A stretch of 64,000 nt of DNA from Onchocerca lupi (GCA_028564675.1 JAOVVO010000038.1:62001-126000), one strand, 5' to 3'; shown: positions 39,956 through 54,931, counted from the stretch's first letter. Notes: generated from the sequence alone by a model not told the origin. A program made the numbers and translations.

Positions 39956-42900
39956 TTATGTGGTCTCAGATTCTGTGGGTGTAGCTGAGTCATATACCGT
40001 ATCATTGTCGCGAGTTTCGGTCTGCAATGTACATTGTCTATCCAATGATCCGGCACCACAGTCACAAAAGAAACTGAAAAAATGGAATTAAATGCACAAC
40101 AATGACCAAAAAAAAATTAGGAAATAAGTCATATCTAAAATGATAATCCTCTAACACGGAAATTCAGTAATCATTCGAAATGTCGCCTCAATGATAAATT
40201 TCTTAAGGATTTATTCTACAATAGCTCACTTACTTTTCGTACATTAATTTTTTCGGTTGCAACTACTAACGAAAGATTCTGGACAAAAATCAAACATACG
40301 AAGTAAATTTTGCTCCAAAAGCAATAAATTCATGGCATAAAAAATTATGAAATCATTTCAAATATTAGAGTAATTTTGAGTCTTGGATAAGAATCGTTTG
40401 AGCATGCAAGCGAATAACAAAGTGACATTTGTATGGGTTAAGTAGAATTGACTTTTTATGAAGCAATTGCTACGAAGATTCGTAATCAAAATACAGCAAA
40501 CGCTAACCGATCATGGCGAACAAATTCTACATTATGTCCTTTGTGACATGACTTGATGCAATTCACACAAATAGCATTACGATCTGTTGTATTACAACTT
40601 ATGCATCTGTAAATTTATGCATTATGCAAATATTTCAACTTTATATTACATGAGCTGCAGAATAAAAAGTCAAGCCATATGAAAAAATAATATAAGTCAT
40701 GACTTATAACAGCTGAGAAATCTGACGAATTTCTGATTTTTCTCGATGCCCATAATTCCCACAGATATTCCAAATACAACTGAACAAATATATTTCTATT
40801 TTGTGATCTTTTAAAAACTGTGAATATGATGAAAAGAAAAAAAAATCAAAAAAGAAAAATTCCAAAATCATTTAATAAATAAAAAAAGACCGGTAGAAGT
40901 CATGCATTGGAAATGAAGTGCAAGAGCTTATTTTGAACAAGCAATGTCCCTTAGCAATTGTCCGATCAACAGCATTATGATTATCGTAAATGAGATTATC
41001 ACGCATTACAGGACGAACATCACTTGCCAAGCACAAACCTAAAGTAAAAATATAATGATTGCGTGAATATAATGGGTGATATAAAAAAATAATGACTGCT
41101 AAAAAATTAGTTATAGTACATGAATGATCGAGATGATGGCATCATTTGAGAATGAAAAGAATTACTGAAAGGATATAAAGAATGAAAACCTCACTATTGG
41201 TCTTATGCAAACAAACCTCCGAATTCATTTTGAAATAAATGGTTTCCTTCCAGTGTTGCCGTAGCACCATTTGTGATTTCGATGCCCGCAGCACGTCCTT
41301 TATAAATCCGATTTCGCCGAAGTATAGGGTTCGAATCCGTTGATATCAAAACACCCGCCTGCGCATTACGATAAATTTCGTTGTCTTCTAACAAACCACG
41401 ACCCTGAAATAAAAGTTCGGTTTTTTTCTGAATTACTTACTTATTGCGGTTAATAATTAATTAATGAAATATCAGACGAATTAACCGCTGAATGTAAATA
41501 ATTAATAATTAAATAATGATAATTAATTAGAATTCTATCGATCTGAAAAGAAAAAGTCATGAAAGTCATACGAAACAATCATCGAATCAAAAAATTAGTA
41601 ATATTATCACCATTTTGTCAAGTTTTACATCATAAAATTTCGCTGCGATTTTCGCTAATGAAAAATCGTACTATTAATTTTAACGTAATAAGTCTTCTGA
41701 TAATTGGCAATATTATTTCGAATACTATGGCAAGCAATTTTGGAAAACCTTACTTTGAATTCAGAAATTCAAATTGAAATGCAGAAATAGAATTAAATCA
41801 TCGATGAACAAAATTTGAGAAAAGAACCCACGATTCATTTTTGATTAAATTAATACTTACCTTGTTGAATATACATATACCTCCATCACGCCCATCATAA
41901 ATTTTATTACGTCGAAGGACTGGATTGCTTTCCGTTTTAATCCAAACACCTGCCATTGCATTGTCGAAAATTTCGTTATCTTCCAGAACACCTTTTCCAC
42001 AGTTATAGACCAATACACCTCCATTTTGGCCACCCCAAATTTTATTTCGAGTAATTTTAGGATTTGAACCTGTTCTGCAAAAAAAACATATTTCGAAGAC
42101 ATCGTGAAAGAAATTTTTTATTTTTGTTCGCGAACCAAATCTAAAAATATTACATATAACTGGCAATGTTTCCTTCTCCATTTTTAATTTTAAGTATTTC
42201 AGAGAATCGACATTAGTACTATAATTTTTTTAGTGCAACTTTTCGAATATTTATTCTGAATTCTGAATGTAAAAGAAACATTCTCGAGTGTCTGGAATAT
42301 ACACAAAAGGCTCTGGAATGAAAAGTGAAAAATTTTTATTATGACATTTTCATTAAACGGTAATAAGTCGCCGCTGATGTGCTGCATATAAGATAATAAG
42401 TTGCTGCAGGTAATTAAAAATAAATCCAGCAGCAACTTTTTCTAGTGATAATTATTAAAACAAAAATTAACAGGGATACCTTATTTGCACACCAGAGTAC
42501 AAGTGATTGAAGATGTCATTTTCTTCCAGTAAACCATGTCCATTATCATAAAAATAAACGCCAACCTGCAAATTCCAGTGAGTTTTTTGAAGAGTCATAG
42601 ATAAATATAAATGAAAGCAAACAATGTAGGAACAAAGAAATTAATTTATAAAATACGTAACGTTCGAAAAATAAGTGGTATAAATCTACTTTCATGCAAA
42701 TTTCAGACTTTATTCTTGGATTTCACCAATAAAAAATATTGCTGTTGCCTGTAGAAGTGAAAAAAACAGACTTGTTTGCCGGAATGTATACGATTTTTTC
42801 GCAATATCGGACAGGATCCAGTTGTTACCCAAATACCCGCAAGTGCATTTCCGTAAACTTCATTTTCTTCAATTAATCCTCGTCCTTTTTCATGCTGCAA

Positions 42901-45900
42901 AACGAGTTAAAGTAGCGATAATTTCGATGATATCGTGCCATCGATAAAATATGTCAAACACAAACTATTTATGAAATTCATAAATCTATAAAACGAAAAT
43001 GAGTCTGCGGCGAGAAAACAATCGATTAACATTGAACACATAACTCCCATCCATGAACAGTTTCGTTTTCATTTGACTATTATCCAAATATTGCAAAATG
43101 ATTACTTTGATTCTAATTTATGTTAGCTCATTTTAAAGAGTTTAATTGATCAGATAGCTAGGCATTTCTCTTATCGCTGTGAAAACAGGGAAACGAAATT
43201 CTTGTGTCTTAATGTACGAGGTAATGTAATAGCATAACTAATAGTGCTAGATATTTGAAATTAATGAAACTTTAGAATTCAAAAATAATCAAATGTTCGA
43301 GTGATTAATTTTGAATTGTTAAAAAATACTGAGGAAAAAATCTAAAAAAAAAATAAATATTTGAATTTCTCCCCAAAAATCTATCACTTTTTTCAAAATA
43401 TTTTTTTGGCATAAATATGATACACAGAGAAATTACAGATGGCAAAGGAATCTTTTGAATCCTTTAATTTTTTAACATGGTGGTTAAAAGCAGAAACAGA
43501 ACTCAGTTTATAAATCTATCACTACAATTAGGATCTGGTTATTCTCACTAAAAATGTTTCATTAAAAGTGATACCAGTGATTACAGTCATGCTCAAAAGA
43601 ATAACTTTGAAAGTTTATATAAGAATATGAAATTTCTGAACTAGTTAAAATTCTTCATAATCTTCTGAACAGCATCCCTCAGAAACATTAGTCACAATGT
43701 ATGAAAAAAGTTACAACGTATATGCCTCCATGATATCCACTATGTATTTTGTTAAGTCTAACAATCGGGTCGGAACCAGTACGTATCTGAATGCCAGCCA
43801 AATTATTCTGGTAAATATTGTTTTGTTCAATGAGACCACGTCCTTCGCCAAATACGTAAACACCACCCTGTTGACCCGAAAAAATTTCATTTTTCCGCAC
43901 AGTGGGATCAGATTGTGATGTGATCCAAATACCAGCGAACTGATTTGAAAATATCCGATTTTCGATAAATTGACCGCGCCCTACAATACATACAATTTGA
44001 AATTATTAAACATATTAAAGCAAATTTACATAAGATCAAGGGAAATAATAGAAAAGTTCAATCAATCAAAAAAATTCACCAGACGATATTAATGTAAAAC
44101 GTACGTGCTAATAAATTTTAAAAAAAAATAATAAATTTTTCTGATCCTACTAAAATTATTGTCTTACTGCAAACCAGTTTAAAATATTTCGTTACAAAAG
44201 TTTTTCTTCCGAATGAACATAGACTCGTCCCATTCAAATCCTTTAAACGGGAATTTATCAAATTTAAAATAGAAAACACAGAGCAAACTACCTTTCTCAT
44301 GTATATAAATCCCACCAGTTTGTCCGTGATGAATATCACAACGAACAACAGTTGGATTCGCTTGATTTTTCACTTCAATTCCTGAGATGCGATTACTATG
44401 AATATCGCATTTTTCAAAATAACCCTAAATAAATTATACAGATAAAATAGGCTAAAAGTCGAAATAAAAAATTATTTAAAAAAATAATGTTGAGATCATT
44501 AAATTTATGAAGTCGTTATCAATGTGATGACTACCAATTCAAAGGTTATTTTATGAACATATTATCAATCTAAATTTGTCAACAAGCTATCGATGGGGCT
44601 GAGAACTACAAGCTATATATATCCAGGCATAACATAATTATTATTGATTGCTATTTCTGTGGAAAATCTGAAGTGATTTAAACGTGAATAAACTGACCAT
44701 TCCGTGTTCAAAAGTGAAAACGCCAACGTCTCGGCCGTCATGAATATGGCAGCGTCGAAAATATGGATTCGCTTTATTTTTTACCCAAACACCAGCTAAC
44801 GTGTTGCGTGCAATTTCACAATCCTCATATGTTCCAGTGGCACTGTCAGTAATGTAAATTCCAACGTTATCTGAGCCACATATGGAGCAATTTTTTATAT
44901 ATGGGTTTGCCCCTTCATGTTTTACGCAAACTGTAGCACCCCCTGCAACATGTATTTTTTTATTCTTGAATGATTCTGTAAATGATTTATTTCAATCTTG
45001 TGGCATAACTGAATCATCATGATAACGTGAATTGAACTCTATGTTTTACAAGAGAGGAAAGTATCGAAATTTTGGAAAAAGAATTTCTTCTAGTCATCCT
45101 CGTATGATACACATGTTTATAGAAAAATGTATGACACTTTTGCCATGCTCAGATTTTCTAAGAATGAATTTATAATTCAGTCTTAATCTAACTGTCATGT
45201 GAGGCTTAACAAATTTAAAACTTCATTTAATAATTTTAACATAATTTCTGAATTCACCAAACTGTTCGAAAAAGTGTTTCCGGATCTTCGTAGATCCTGC
45301 TAGTCACTAATTTTGATCCACTATTATTTTATTTTTGGAAGAGTGAAACTCAAGAAACTTAGGTGGAATGGACAGCTTCTTTTATTTCCGAAGAGTTCCT
45401 ATCCTCACTCTATCCCGACATAATAAAAGTTTATTCAGTTTATTCCGATCTTAAGTCATGCACCATAAAACCAACTTTAACAAAATCATTTATTGAAAAA
45501 TTATATAAAAATCTAAAAAATGAATACAAACCAGAACAAGTAGATGAAAAGCTGCAATGCTCAATTACTGGGCTAGCATAAGCGTTAACAACGAGAGCAG
45601 AGCAAAGATGTTGCGCGTTTCCTACACGCATTGGATCCAAAGGTGGTTCGATATACCTCACCGTACAAAAGCCAAGATATGCATATTCTGAACCTTCTAC
45701 AAATGTCACCGTTGTCCCACTATTGCTGTCAATGATAACTGAATCTTGGAAATTTCGCGATGAACCTGTAACAAGAATTACTTAAGTATAGTAGATCTTA
45801 GATCATAAATGTAACCCGAGAGTCCCGGCAATATAACGCTTTTTCAAGGTTGACCAGTATGGAGAAAGAGCACCGAAAAAACTCATATGGAAATGAGATC

Positions 45901-48413
45901 ATTGATTTCAGCCTCAAATCATTCCATTTAGCTCATCAGTTGAATATAAAGTCAAATAGATTTGAAGAAAAAGCGGATCAAATTGAATTTCGAAAACTCA
46001 ACAGCACCAAATTCATCACATTAAAATCTGTGTTGTTAAAACTTTCGCTGATTCAATTATTACTTTTTTTTAATAAAATCAGAGATCGACATGGTAATTT
46101 AGGACCAACAAGAATATGGTTTAAAAAATAAATTAAGAGTGAAGTCACTCCGATTAATTTTCATATGGATAACGACAAATAAAACCACGATTTTGACCTT
46201 CAAAAATGCCAATAAATCGAGACTTAAACTGTTTCCGAAAAGCGGAGAAATCAAACCTGCTCCGATAATCTGCAGTGGTGTGTCGACCACAAACTGCGTC
46301 GAAGTATACATTCCTTCATGTAGGAAAATTAGCTTTTCTACTTCATTTGGAAGTTGTTCACAGTGTTCGATTGCGTCACTGAGATTTTCAAAATGCAATA
46401 TATTGCGTCCGTCGTGACCTTCATAAATATGAGCAAAACCGCGTCTTACATGAATACCTTGACGCTGAAAGAATATGACAGTGCTCATAGTAAAAAAGTA
46501 TAATTAACTATATATTTCCTCACTTCTATAGATTCCAACTAAACATTATTGTGATGCGCTAATTACCTGACAACATTAAAACATAAAGTGTTCTGAGGAA
46601 CTTGAAAGATATTAAACAGCAATATCCCAATACTTTTAACGGCAGAATTCGAATCAAGCAACTTCAAGCATTCTAAACTCTGCATATTCTATTGAATACT
46701 CACCAACTGACGAAAACTTTCTTTCCATGGATTTACAGCATCCTTCCAACGACTTACTTCCCGAAATTCGAATTTGCGTTGTTCAGAATGATAAAGAGGT
46801 ATTCGATATTCAAAAGCTTCTTGATAAAGTATCTTCCTGAGAGAATGAAAAACATGAAAATAAGAAAATATGCTTTATTTTAAGAAATTTAGAAATGTTA
46901 CCTTCACAAATTAGATTCAAAAACTTTGCTAAAGCGAAAAAGTGACATCCTCTTAATTGATTATCATCGTAGAGCGAAGGGAACTTTTAAACAAACCGAA
47001 TAAAAAACAATATATACTGACGACTAAGATATAGTGCTCAGATTATTATTCTCATAATCGGAAGATGCATTATCGGTTATTTCTTGTGAATAACGTAATG
47101 TCATGACTGCGCACAGATTTCTCTAAAGTAGTTCACGATCCAAATATCATAGCATTTTCTCCTATTCAAATGGCTAGCACAGCAACTCATTTGAAGATAT
47201 CCACGACAGCCTTTATATTTGACTTTACAATGACTCGTTTCTCATTTTAATCAACTATATTTTAAAGCATATTGTTTTGTTAACAGTTATGTATATATCA
47301 AGCTGCATTTGTTAAACAAACTGAAAAGCTAAAAAAATCATGTGAAAAAGTTGAATGTAAAATTCTTTTTAGTTTCAAAAATTCACGAATTGTAAGAATT
47401 TTCTTCAAAAATGATATTCAAACTTACCACAAATTTAGATCATTTGATAAGCGGTAAAAACGACGCGATACAGCAGAACATGTCAGGAGATCGTCTTCGT
47501 AAAGAAATGAATAAATCTAAAAATAATTGGGATTTACTTATTTTTAAAGTGGAATCTACATCCTAGAAAATGTCGGACTTCTGTACCGTATATAAACAGT
47601 ATGAATACTTATTACAATACTTATTACATCTGAACATCGCATAAATTAAGCTAAATTCTTACATACCTTCATAAAAATTTCATCTGGTAAAACATCAATT
47701 GAAGAGTGCGACGAATAACGCTCTGCAGGTAGATCCAAACTAGAAAAAAATTGATTAATCCCAAAAGAAAATGAAACGATTGAAACACCTCGTATATGCA
47801 ACATATATGCATTTTAACTTTCCCACATATCTGAAAATTATGTATGAACGCAAAGATTTTCAAATCTCTCTTTTATTCCAAGTAATATAAAGTCGGATTT
47901 CGAAAACAATCATTTCAATATCAGGAAAAGAAATCAATAATAAGAATTCACTCAGAAATATCTAAAATTTGAATTCACAGTATGTAATAAAACTTTATAC
48001 AACACATTAAAATTCACCGTTCTATTTCAATAAGTTGAGAAAAAATGTGGAAAAGAAAAATCTCTGCCATTTCTTATAAATAATATATTTAATTGTAATT
48101 CCAGTTTCATATCTGCCCAAGCACAGATTTAAGAAATTTGTTCTTAAACATTTCTCTTGAAACCTCCCTAAATCAACTCCGCTTTCTTATCATTCATCCA
48201 TTTATAGTATATGATCAAGTAATCACTCATCTGACAAATTATTTTTTAAACTACAACAATCGCGATGTACCTGCTTTGCGCTTCAGTCAATGGATCACCC
48301 TTTATTCGTTTACGTAACGGCCCCACTGATTTCTAAAAAGGAGGTGAATTATTCCTTCGCAAATATATGTTTTAAACCAGATTCCGATGAATCTGTGAGA
48401 GATAGAAAAAACC

Positions 48414-48450
<37 letters not shown>

Positions 48451-51048
48451 CACATTTTGTTTACACAGGGCATACAGTTATGTATATCATATCAAAAAAC
48501 AAATCTAAACAGAAGAAAAAGCCGTTCAAAACTAAGTGTCCACTCTTATCCAAATATTTGGAACAAATTGCTTGCAATTATTAACCAAACCATTAGCAAA
48601 CTCAATAACCGAATGACCAGATTCATCCACTAACCTTAGTCATTCTTTTAGATTGATGTCAAACTATTTAAAGTTGTTCCATAGAATATCTCATTAATCC
48701 AAGATTTCGATTAACAGAGAACAAAAGCGTACTGTTCAAGCAAAAATAATCAGCCATACAAAACCCATTTCTAATATTGGGATACTGGGTAAATGGGGCA
48801 ACATACAACAAAATGAACAAAAGAACTGTTTGACCAACACTGTTCAAATAGTGATTTCTTTGCTAGATTCATATCTCTCGTTTTGGTCATAAAAAAAGAA
48901 CTTCATAGTGCTTTCCAACAGATGAAAATGACGTGCAATCAACTTATCAGTATTTCTAATTTAACGAAAGAATTACTCAGATATATAATGCGCATTCCTA
49001 ATGATTATTGGAAACAATCGAGCTTCATTTCTGAGAATCAGACATTCACCGCTGTCCACCTGCTCACTATACTGTCAGTAGATTAACTATATCATCTGAT
49101 TTCTCTATCAAATGGTAATTTAAAAACATGCGTATCAAATGTGCATTTTTCGTACTCAGAAAAAAAAAATGCTCAATCTAGTGATCATTCGAACCTTTTA
49201 TGCATTCGATGTAAAGTGCAATTTAAAACGAGTTTTCAGCAATAGCAAAATGAATGGGAATAAAGAAAACATAGTTTATTTCCAGGAAGAGAAATGCTGA
49301 AAAATACTTTAAAAAATCACCCAATTTCCACTTTTTCGGCAAGTAGATTTTTTTCATTCTTCTATACTCATAAGCACATAGAAAAGAGGGACGAATTTAG
49401 TAGAAACAAAGAAGCAAGGAATGAATGAAACATTCGAACAGAATATGAAAGATATAAATAACATACATGATAGCAAGCAATATGAAAAGAAAATGTCTGA
49501 TCTTCAGAAATAGTCTCCTAGACAACTAAAATAAAATTCACTGAAGTGAAAAACTAGTGCTTTAAATCTTCTAGAAACCCCTACTAAAAAATAAAATTAG
49601 GATTATTGAGCTTATGGATGTATAAAATATTCCAAATGAGACAATAATTAAGTTTTTTGAAGAATGATGACCACCTTTAGAAACACAACATATGCATCAT
49701 CAGTGCTGGGTCCATTAAAAAGAAAAAAAAAGACTAATTCGAGAACATTTTAATAATTGAATTTATCTCGACAGCGAAGATCATTAAGCCATTATCATCT
49801 ACCGAAAAGTTCCACTTTAACTGTTTCACAAGTAATGCTTTAACAAAACGGCTAAGATATCAATCATTTCGATCAGTTTAAAAGGTGGAATATATGCTTC
49901 AATCAAACAAGCATCGCCTAAAGTTAAATAAACTTATGGTTTTTGTCATAACATTTTCAATATGAACATCACAATACAATGATAAATACTGCTCCCAAAT
50001 TAGTTGTATTAATCAGATGAAATAACAAAGATAAGTAATAAGTCAACATCTTTGTGTTCTCCGCACGCGAACCGAGAAATGAGCGTAATAATTTCTCATG
50101 ATAAACATAACCCGAAATGATATCAATTTCATACGAAATCGAAACTTCGGTATCCAAAATTCTGTTCTTAAAAAATTTAACATATTCCTTCTAATCTCTG
50201 TTTCCCAACATTCGTTAAAAATGATTTCCACAAAGGAAAAAAAAAGCGAAATAATGGTGGTTTATACGCTCTAATCTATAAAAAATCTTACCAAATGTAT
50301 GCACGAGAACAGGAGATGAGAAATTTTGAAGCATTTTATCTTTCACTTTACTCTCTTTTATTTTTTTAGAAAATCACTATTGCAAGATCAACAGATCATT
50401 GGATTAGTATATATCAGGAATATACTCAAAATTTTCTTAATAAGAAAAAATTTCCGATTTAATCAATTTTATAGAATTTATCTAGTGCATATTTGTAGTG
50501 TCAATTAATTTGTGCTGCTAAATCCTCTATTCTTTTCCATCTTCCATATTTTGTATCTTAAGTTTCTGGATATTGAGCTCTTTTGATATCCACAGCAATA
50601 AGTATATCGCTAAGCAATTATTGCAAAACAACAGTAAATCGAGAATGTTTTTTGCGTATTATAACCCTGCTTAAATGCTTCAATTATTTATTTCCAATCA
50701 AATAAAGTTAATTACCTCATCGGCTGTTGCAGCTATGCTACTCGTAAAGGAACTATCCCCTTCGTTTTGTTGAAAAGATCGGCGACGACGTAATTCATAC
50801 CTATATAATACAGAAGTTATCAAATATGACAATAACTTTGGCAGCTTGCTAATTACTCAGGTAATAACTGAAGTCTGTTACGACTTATATTCAAAAGTTC
50901 AGGAACAAGAGCGACAAATTTAAGGTTGTTTCCAACATTCTAAGTATATAATGGTGCAGTAAAATAATCCACGATGCCAACTATTAAAGCTGCATAGCTT
51001 TCTACAGTTTATAAATTCTAATGCAGCTCTCTTTGATCAGACTTATTT

Positions 51049-51086
<38 letters not shown>

Positions 51087-52328
51087 TCAGCTAATAACTG
51101 CGTAGTGCAACAAAAGTTTTTTCTAGTTTTTGAAAAAATTTTTTGGTTTTTTTCTTGGAATTACAAAAAAAAAAAGTCATTCGTCACAGCAATATCTTCT
51201 TAGCTTACGTTACATAATTTACCTTTTCCTAGCAGCCATATCGATGATATCTGTTTGCACAGGTACTGACTGGAAGTACGAAACCGAACTACTCACTGGC
51301 GTTGATGTTTGCACTGTCGGCGGTTCCGCAGGATCTGCTTGTCCACTATTACGGCGTCGCAGCACTATAATTTCCGAAAATTCAAATGAATTAAGTGGTG
51401 AAATCAAAACCTATAGTAACCTTAACAATCTACAACCAGGATGTTAAACTCTTTTCCCAATCACATCACTTACAACTAAAGAATTCTACGAAAATTACTG
51501 GAAAAAGCAATAAAAGGCATGGAACCTCAACCATATTGTTGTGAAAGTTTTTTATTATGTTGTGTGACAGAAACGAATCCTGTTGAGAATTTTATTGATT
51601 GACGGAACAGAGATTCTTCGTTCATATTATAAGCAATTATTAGAGAATATCCCAGTAAATTGATCACTGGGTATTTTTTTCTTTGTCGCTCGTAGAGAAA
51701 AATACTGCTCAACTGAATTGTCGAACTGCTGCTATGCTGCGTCGATCTGAATTGGCATGAAAACTCGAAATCCAACTGTTAACTGAACTGGAATTGGAAT
51801 TCAAACTTCACCCGAACTCCAACATGGACTCCAAAATCCGGAACTTTCAAATTCTTTCGAGGTTCCTTATCCATTTGATTGGTCGACCTCACTATGTTTA
51901 TTTGCGAATAAGAGTATTTCGGCGGTAAACATGTTTATCGGCTTGCTGGTCCTTTTAAACTATATCGCACTCAATACTCTTTATTAATAAAGATTGTCGT
52001 GGCGCTATTTGGCTTTTAACATCTCTTGTTCATTATGATCGACATCTTCCCGCCGTTTGACCTTTAGATATTTCCTGTGCATATCTAATTACATCTTTCG
52101 GATTTTTCCGACACATATTATTAAAATTCTCTGACCGACTGAATGTTCTTTTGCTATAGAGAAAAACCCATCTAATGGCAGCCAACACTGCTGATGCATA
52201 TTTTTTAAAAATTCGTAAATTATACCCATGCTATGCAAAGTGATCTTTCGCTTTTTTCCGCGAATTAAAGTTTGTCGAGAAAGACTGGTCGACAGATTCG
52301 GACTTGAATCGTTTTCTCCATCCGCCAT
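39956..52328 (-). CDS. dre-1: DRE-1/FBXO11-type F-box protein, SCF ligase substrate receptor
   Basis: Exons from 5' to 3': 52328-52226, 51364-51223, 50800-50716, 48332-48271, 47739-47667, 47516-47428, 46836-46704, 46464-46257, 45765-45532, 44942-44698, 44424-44292, 43980-43715, 42894-42772, 42565-42480, 42074-41861, 41403-41217, 41038-40891, 40606-40508, 40073-39956. All phases agree, giving 915 residues. The first ~140 residues are basic and low-complexity. The F-box is at about 147-186 (LPDEIFMKIYSFLYEDDLL, then CSAVSRRFYRL). Residues ~300-790 are right-handed beta-helix repeats of the kind IHHGQTGGIYIHE, GRGLIEQNNIYQNNLAGIQI and NAMAGVWIKTESNPVLRRNK. The C-terminus is a UBR-type zinc finger (RCISCNTTDRNAICVNC ... 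CHKGHNVEFVRHDR, FFCDCGAG). Human FBXO11 aligns colinearly throughout. C. elegans DRE-1 acts in an SCF complex on BLMP-1 and times larval development and moulting. The extreme N-terminal exon is the least certain. Confidence 0.95.
48416..48450. repeat. T35 homopolymer in dre-1 intron
   Basis: 35 consecutive T in the 2.4 kb intron between dre-1 exons 3 and 4 (A35 on the coding strand). That intron holds no supported nested gene. Confidence 0.8.
51053..51083. repeat. A31 homopolymer in dre-1 intron 2
   Basis: 31 consecutive A, which is T31 on the dre-1 sense strand, about 140 bases downstream of the exon 2 donor. Simple repeat. Confidence 0.8.
51925..51938. promoter_or_regulatory. Back-to-back forkhead-type sites in dre-1 intron 1
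   Basis: GTAAACA at 51925-51931 abuts TGTTTAT at 51932-51938, giving two inverted forkhead core motifs with no gap. It lies in intron 1 of dre-1, within a locally GC-richer patch about 300 bases downstream of exon 1. Forkhead factors such as DAF-16/FoxO and PHA-4 bind RTAAACA cores. Binding here is inferred from sequence alone. Confidence 0.3.
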
Positions 52329-52810
52329 ATACCATAAGTAATTACCTTAATTGCATAATATGCAAAAAAGGAAAAAGCATGGTCGAACAACTCAAAACTA
52401 TAACATGTACTTTAAAACTATAAATTTTATTACATCCAAAAGATCCGGTCTTGAATATTCAACTATTACTCTACCAGTTGTCTGAAACGTACAAAATCAA
52501 ATTTCTAATATGTAATGGAATCTATAATTTTAAAGTACAAATTACTGTTGTAAATTATTCGGCCATGCTTTTCTTTTTCGCAAGAGACATTTCCGGATCT
52601 ATTAAAATCCAGCCTTCAGAATCATTCAGGGCCTAAACCAAAAAATGATATGAGGAATGACAGCTACTACTGGATGCTATTTCTACCATTGGATACCATC
52701 TTTGCGAAATGTTAACATCAGCATTGCAAAAGTGCTGTAATTTAACATTTTCTGAAAATGTCTCATGTTGTGTTGATCCAACCTAATCCTGAACAACAGC
52801 GTAATTCTAT

Positions 52811-52811
<1 letters not shown>

Positions 52812-52847
<36 letters not shown>
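52812..52847. repeat. A36 homopolymer
   Basis: 36 consecutive A followed by A-rich sequence interrupted by G, in the dre-1/NOP53 spacer. It resembles slippage expansion or an old poly(A) tract. Confidence 0.8.
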
Positions 52848-52849
<2 letters not shown>

Positions 52850-54239
52850 AAAAAAGAAAAGAAAAAAAATTAAGAAATAAAACATTTATAACGTACAAAA
52901 AGAAAGAAAAAAAGAACAGCAGTCAAGTGGTCGGCATACATTTCAATTAACAACCTCCTTTTTTTCTAAAAAGAACTGTAAGGGATGAACTAGCTCAACA
53001 GGTTTTTTTTCTCCCAACTATCTCTCCTGTTTTATTTCCTAATTTTGAGAGTGGTGAGTTGGAAAAGCGGGGAAAGAAGAGACGCAAAGGAAGAAAATGG
53101 ATAAAACGATATAAGCTTCTTGATTCATGCACCAACTAATGCTAATGATAAACATATTATGAGTGTTTCTTAATACATTGCGAGATTTATTAACAGTTTT
53201 CTGATAAGGATTCCTATCGATTGTGATTGGATGGTTGCATGTCTTAACTATCGATGGGCACCATTTTCAGAGCACAAGATTGAGATCATTTCCAAGATAA
53301 GGCATTCATTTTTCCCATCAAAATAACATTAATATATGCAATACCATGCACATACTATTATAAATATTAGCAATATTCATTAAAAAAAAAAAGGCATCCT
53401 AAAAATTCCTTTTCCAAACATTCACTTTACCAACAAAATAATGAAATATTTTAATCCTATTTTATTATTTCTATGATAAAATGAGTATTACTTTCGATAC
53501 CAACATGACCTTTCTTGAAGATTTTACTGTCTAATAAATTGTAAAAAATATTTTTTATTTTAATATAAACTAGTTATGAAGTGCCGGGTAATATAACTCT
53601 ACAAGTATAATCACTTCTCACCTAACCGCATCGGTCTAACTTAAAATATCCACTCGAAAATACACTGAATCAAAAGTATAACATTAAAAAAAAGGAAAAA
53701 AATGCATTAAAAAAATGCAATCTATCAATAAATGGAAGAAGACTCTGGAATAAACTGATGAGAATCAAATGTAAGGTCCGTAAATGACCGGTCATTTATT
53801 AAGAAGACATGACAACTGCGTTGCAGAGCAATCTTACAAATTCTGAAAAAATCCAACCGTATGGATGAATGAATGGGTCAGACGAAATGAATGAATCCAT
53901 AGGATGTGTGGAAGACCTCGACATGAATATGTATTTTAAAAAAAAGGATAAAAAGAAATTTCCTTGGACAACTACATCGCCAGACAGACGCGAAGATTAA
54001 ATGGAACGAGCAATGAGTGTCGTTGCCTTCAGGGAGATGGCACTCATCATTTCAGCTTTTTGGTAGCGAGCGAATTCGTGATTTATCAAATTCATCGTAA
54101 GTCATATCAGATGGATAGGCAATAATTCAGAAAGTCCGAAGCATCGTTTATTCAAAAAAAACCCATTCACCTGCCATCCATACACATTGGTCACCCGAAC
54201 AGCAATAGTAAATCTTTCAATATAATATTGAACTAAATG

Positions 54240-54396
54240 TACACTGTACCAAACATAGACACACACATATACATATACATAATACGCATGGAAAAGAAAA
54301 TGAGAGCTATCGAATCATCAATGTGACAACTAAATATATATACACACATTACACACACGCACACACATATACATACATACACACACACACACATAT
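54240..54396. repeat. Compound CA/TA microsatellite
   Basis: Interrupted CA and TA dinucleotide runs, densest around 54340-54396. The minus-strand translation is an artefactual Cys/Val-rich frame. Simple repeat in the dre-1/NOP53 spacer. Confidence 0.75.
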
Positions 54397-54911
54397 GAAA
54401 TCGATAGATGCCCTCTAGCGTCGGTAGTAGGATTGATGGCACGTCGTATACAAGCCTCTCCCTAAACAGGCGTAAACTACTACTGCAAGTGGCAGATTTG
54501 GATGGAGATTCCAGGTCAACCAGTGGAATTTTATGAGTCGCTTCTTTCCCAGAAAAACCTACCCTATCTCACGAACCTGGATACAGTGCAAAAGTTTGGG
54601 TGAAACATATGCTTTGATAGTATAACATCATGATTCAGCCACTAATAGAATTGTATGCGATGGCATGACATGATCTGTCTATTTTGAGAATGGGTGGTTT
54701 ATCGTGATATTCAAATATAATTTTCTAGAATATTTATCCTTTCATTTCGTTCATATCTGTTCAAGAAAGGAAGTTGCTCGCCAAAGACATCTTCAAGAAG
54801 CTTGCGACTTGTCCCAGAATTTCCGATAAAATAGCCTCAAGCAATTTGATCGTACGGTAGATAGGGAGACTGCGCAAAATTTGCATTAATCTTACAGCAA
54901 AGTGTCACATT

Positions 54912-54931
54912 TATATATATATATATATATA
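54912..54931. repeat. TA microsatellite
   Basis: About ten TA dinucleotides in the dre-1/NOP53 spacer. Simple repeat. Confidence 0.8.

Noticed and set aside
41203..41394. Minus-strand frame ending GGLFA treated as a separate short protein
   Set aside because: It is exon 16 of dre-1. The apparent end is read-through past the donor G/GTTTGT at 41217, and the next exon restores the FBXO11 sequence GLCLASDV.
45850..46131. 93-codon plus-strand frame inside a dre-1 intron
   Set aside because: It lies wholly in the intron between dre-1 exons 8 and 9 on the opposite strand, with Lys/Leu/Asn-rich AT-driven composition. No evidence for a nested gene.
52683..52898. Frame with a poly-Phe run on the minus strand
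   Set aside because: Produced by the A36 homopolymer; not coding.
54233..54442. Cys/Val-rich minus-strand frame
   Set aside because: Translation of a CA/TA microsatellite.
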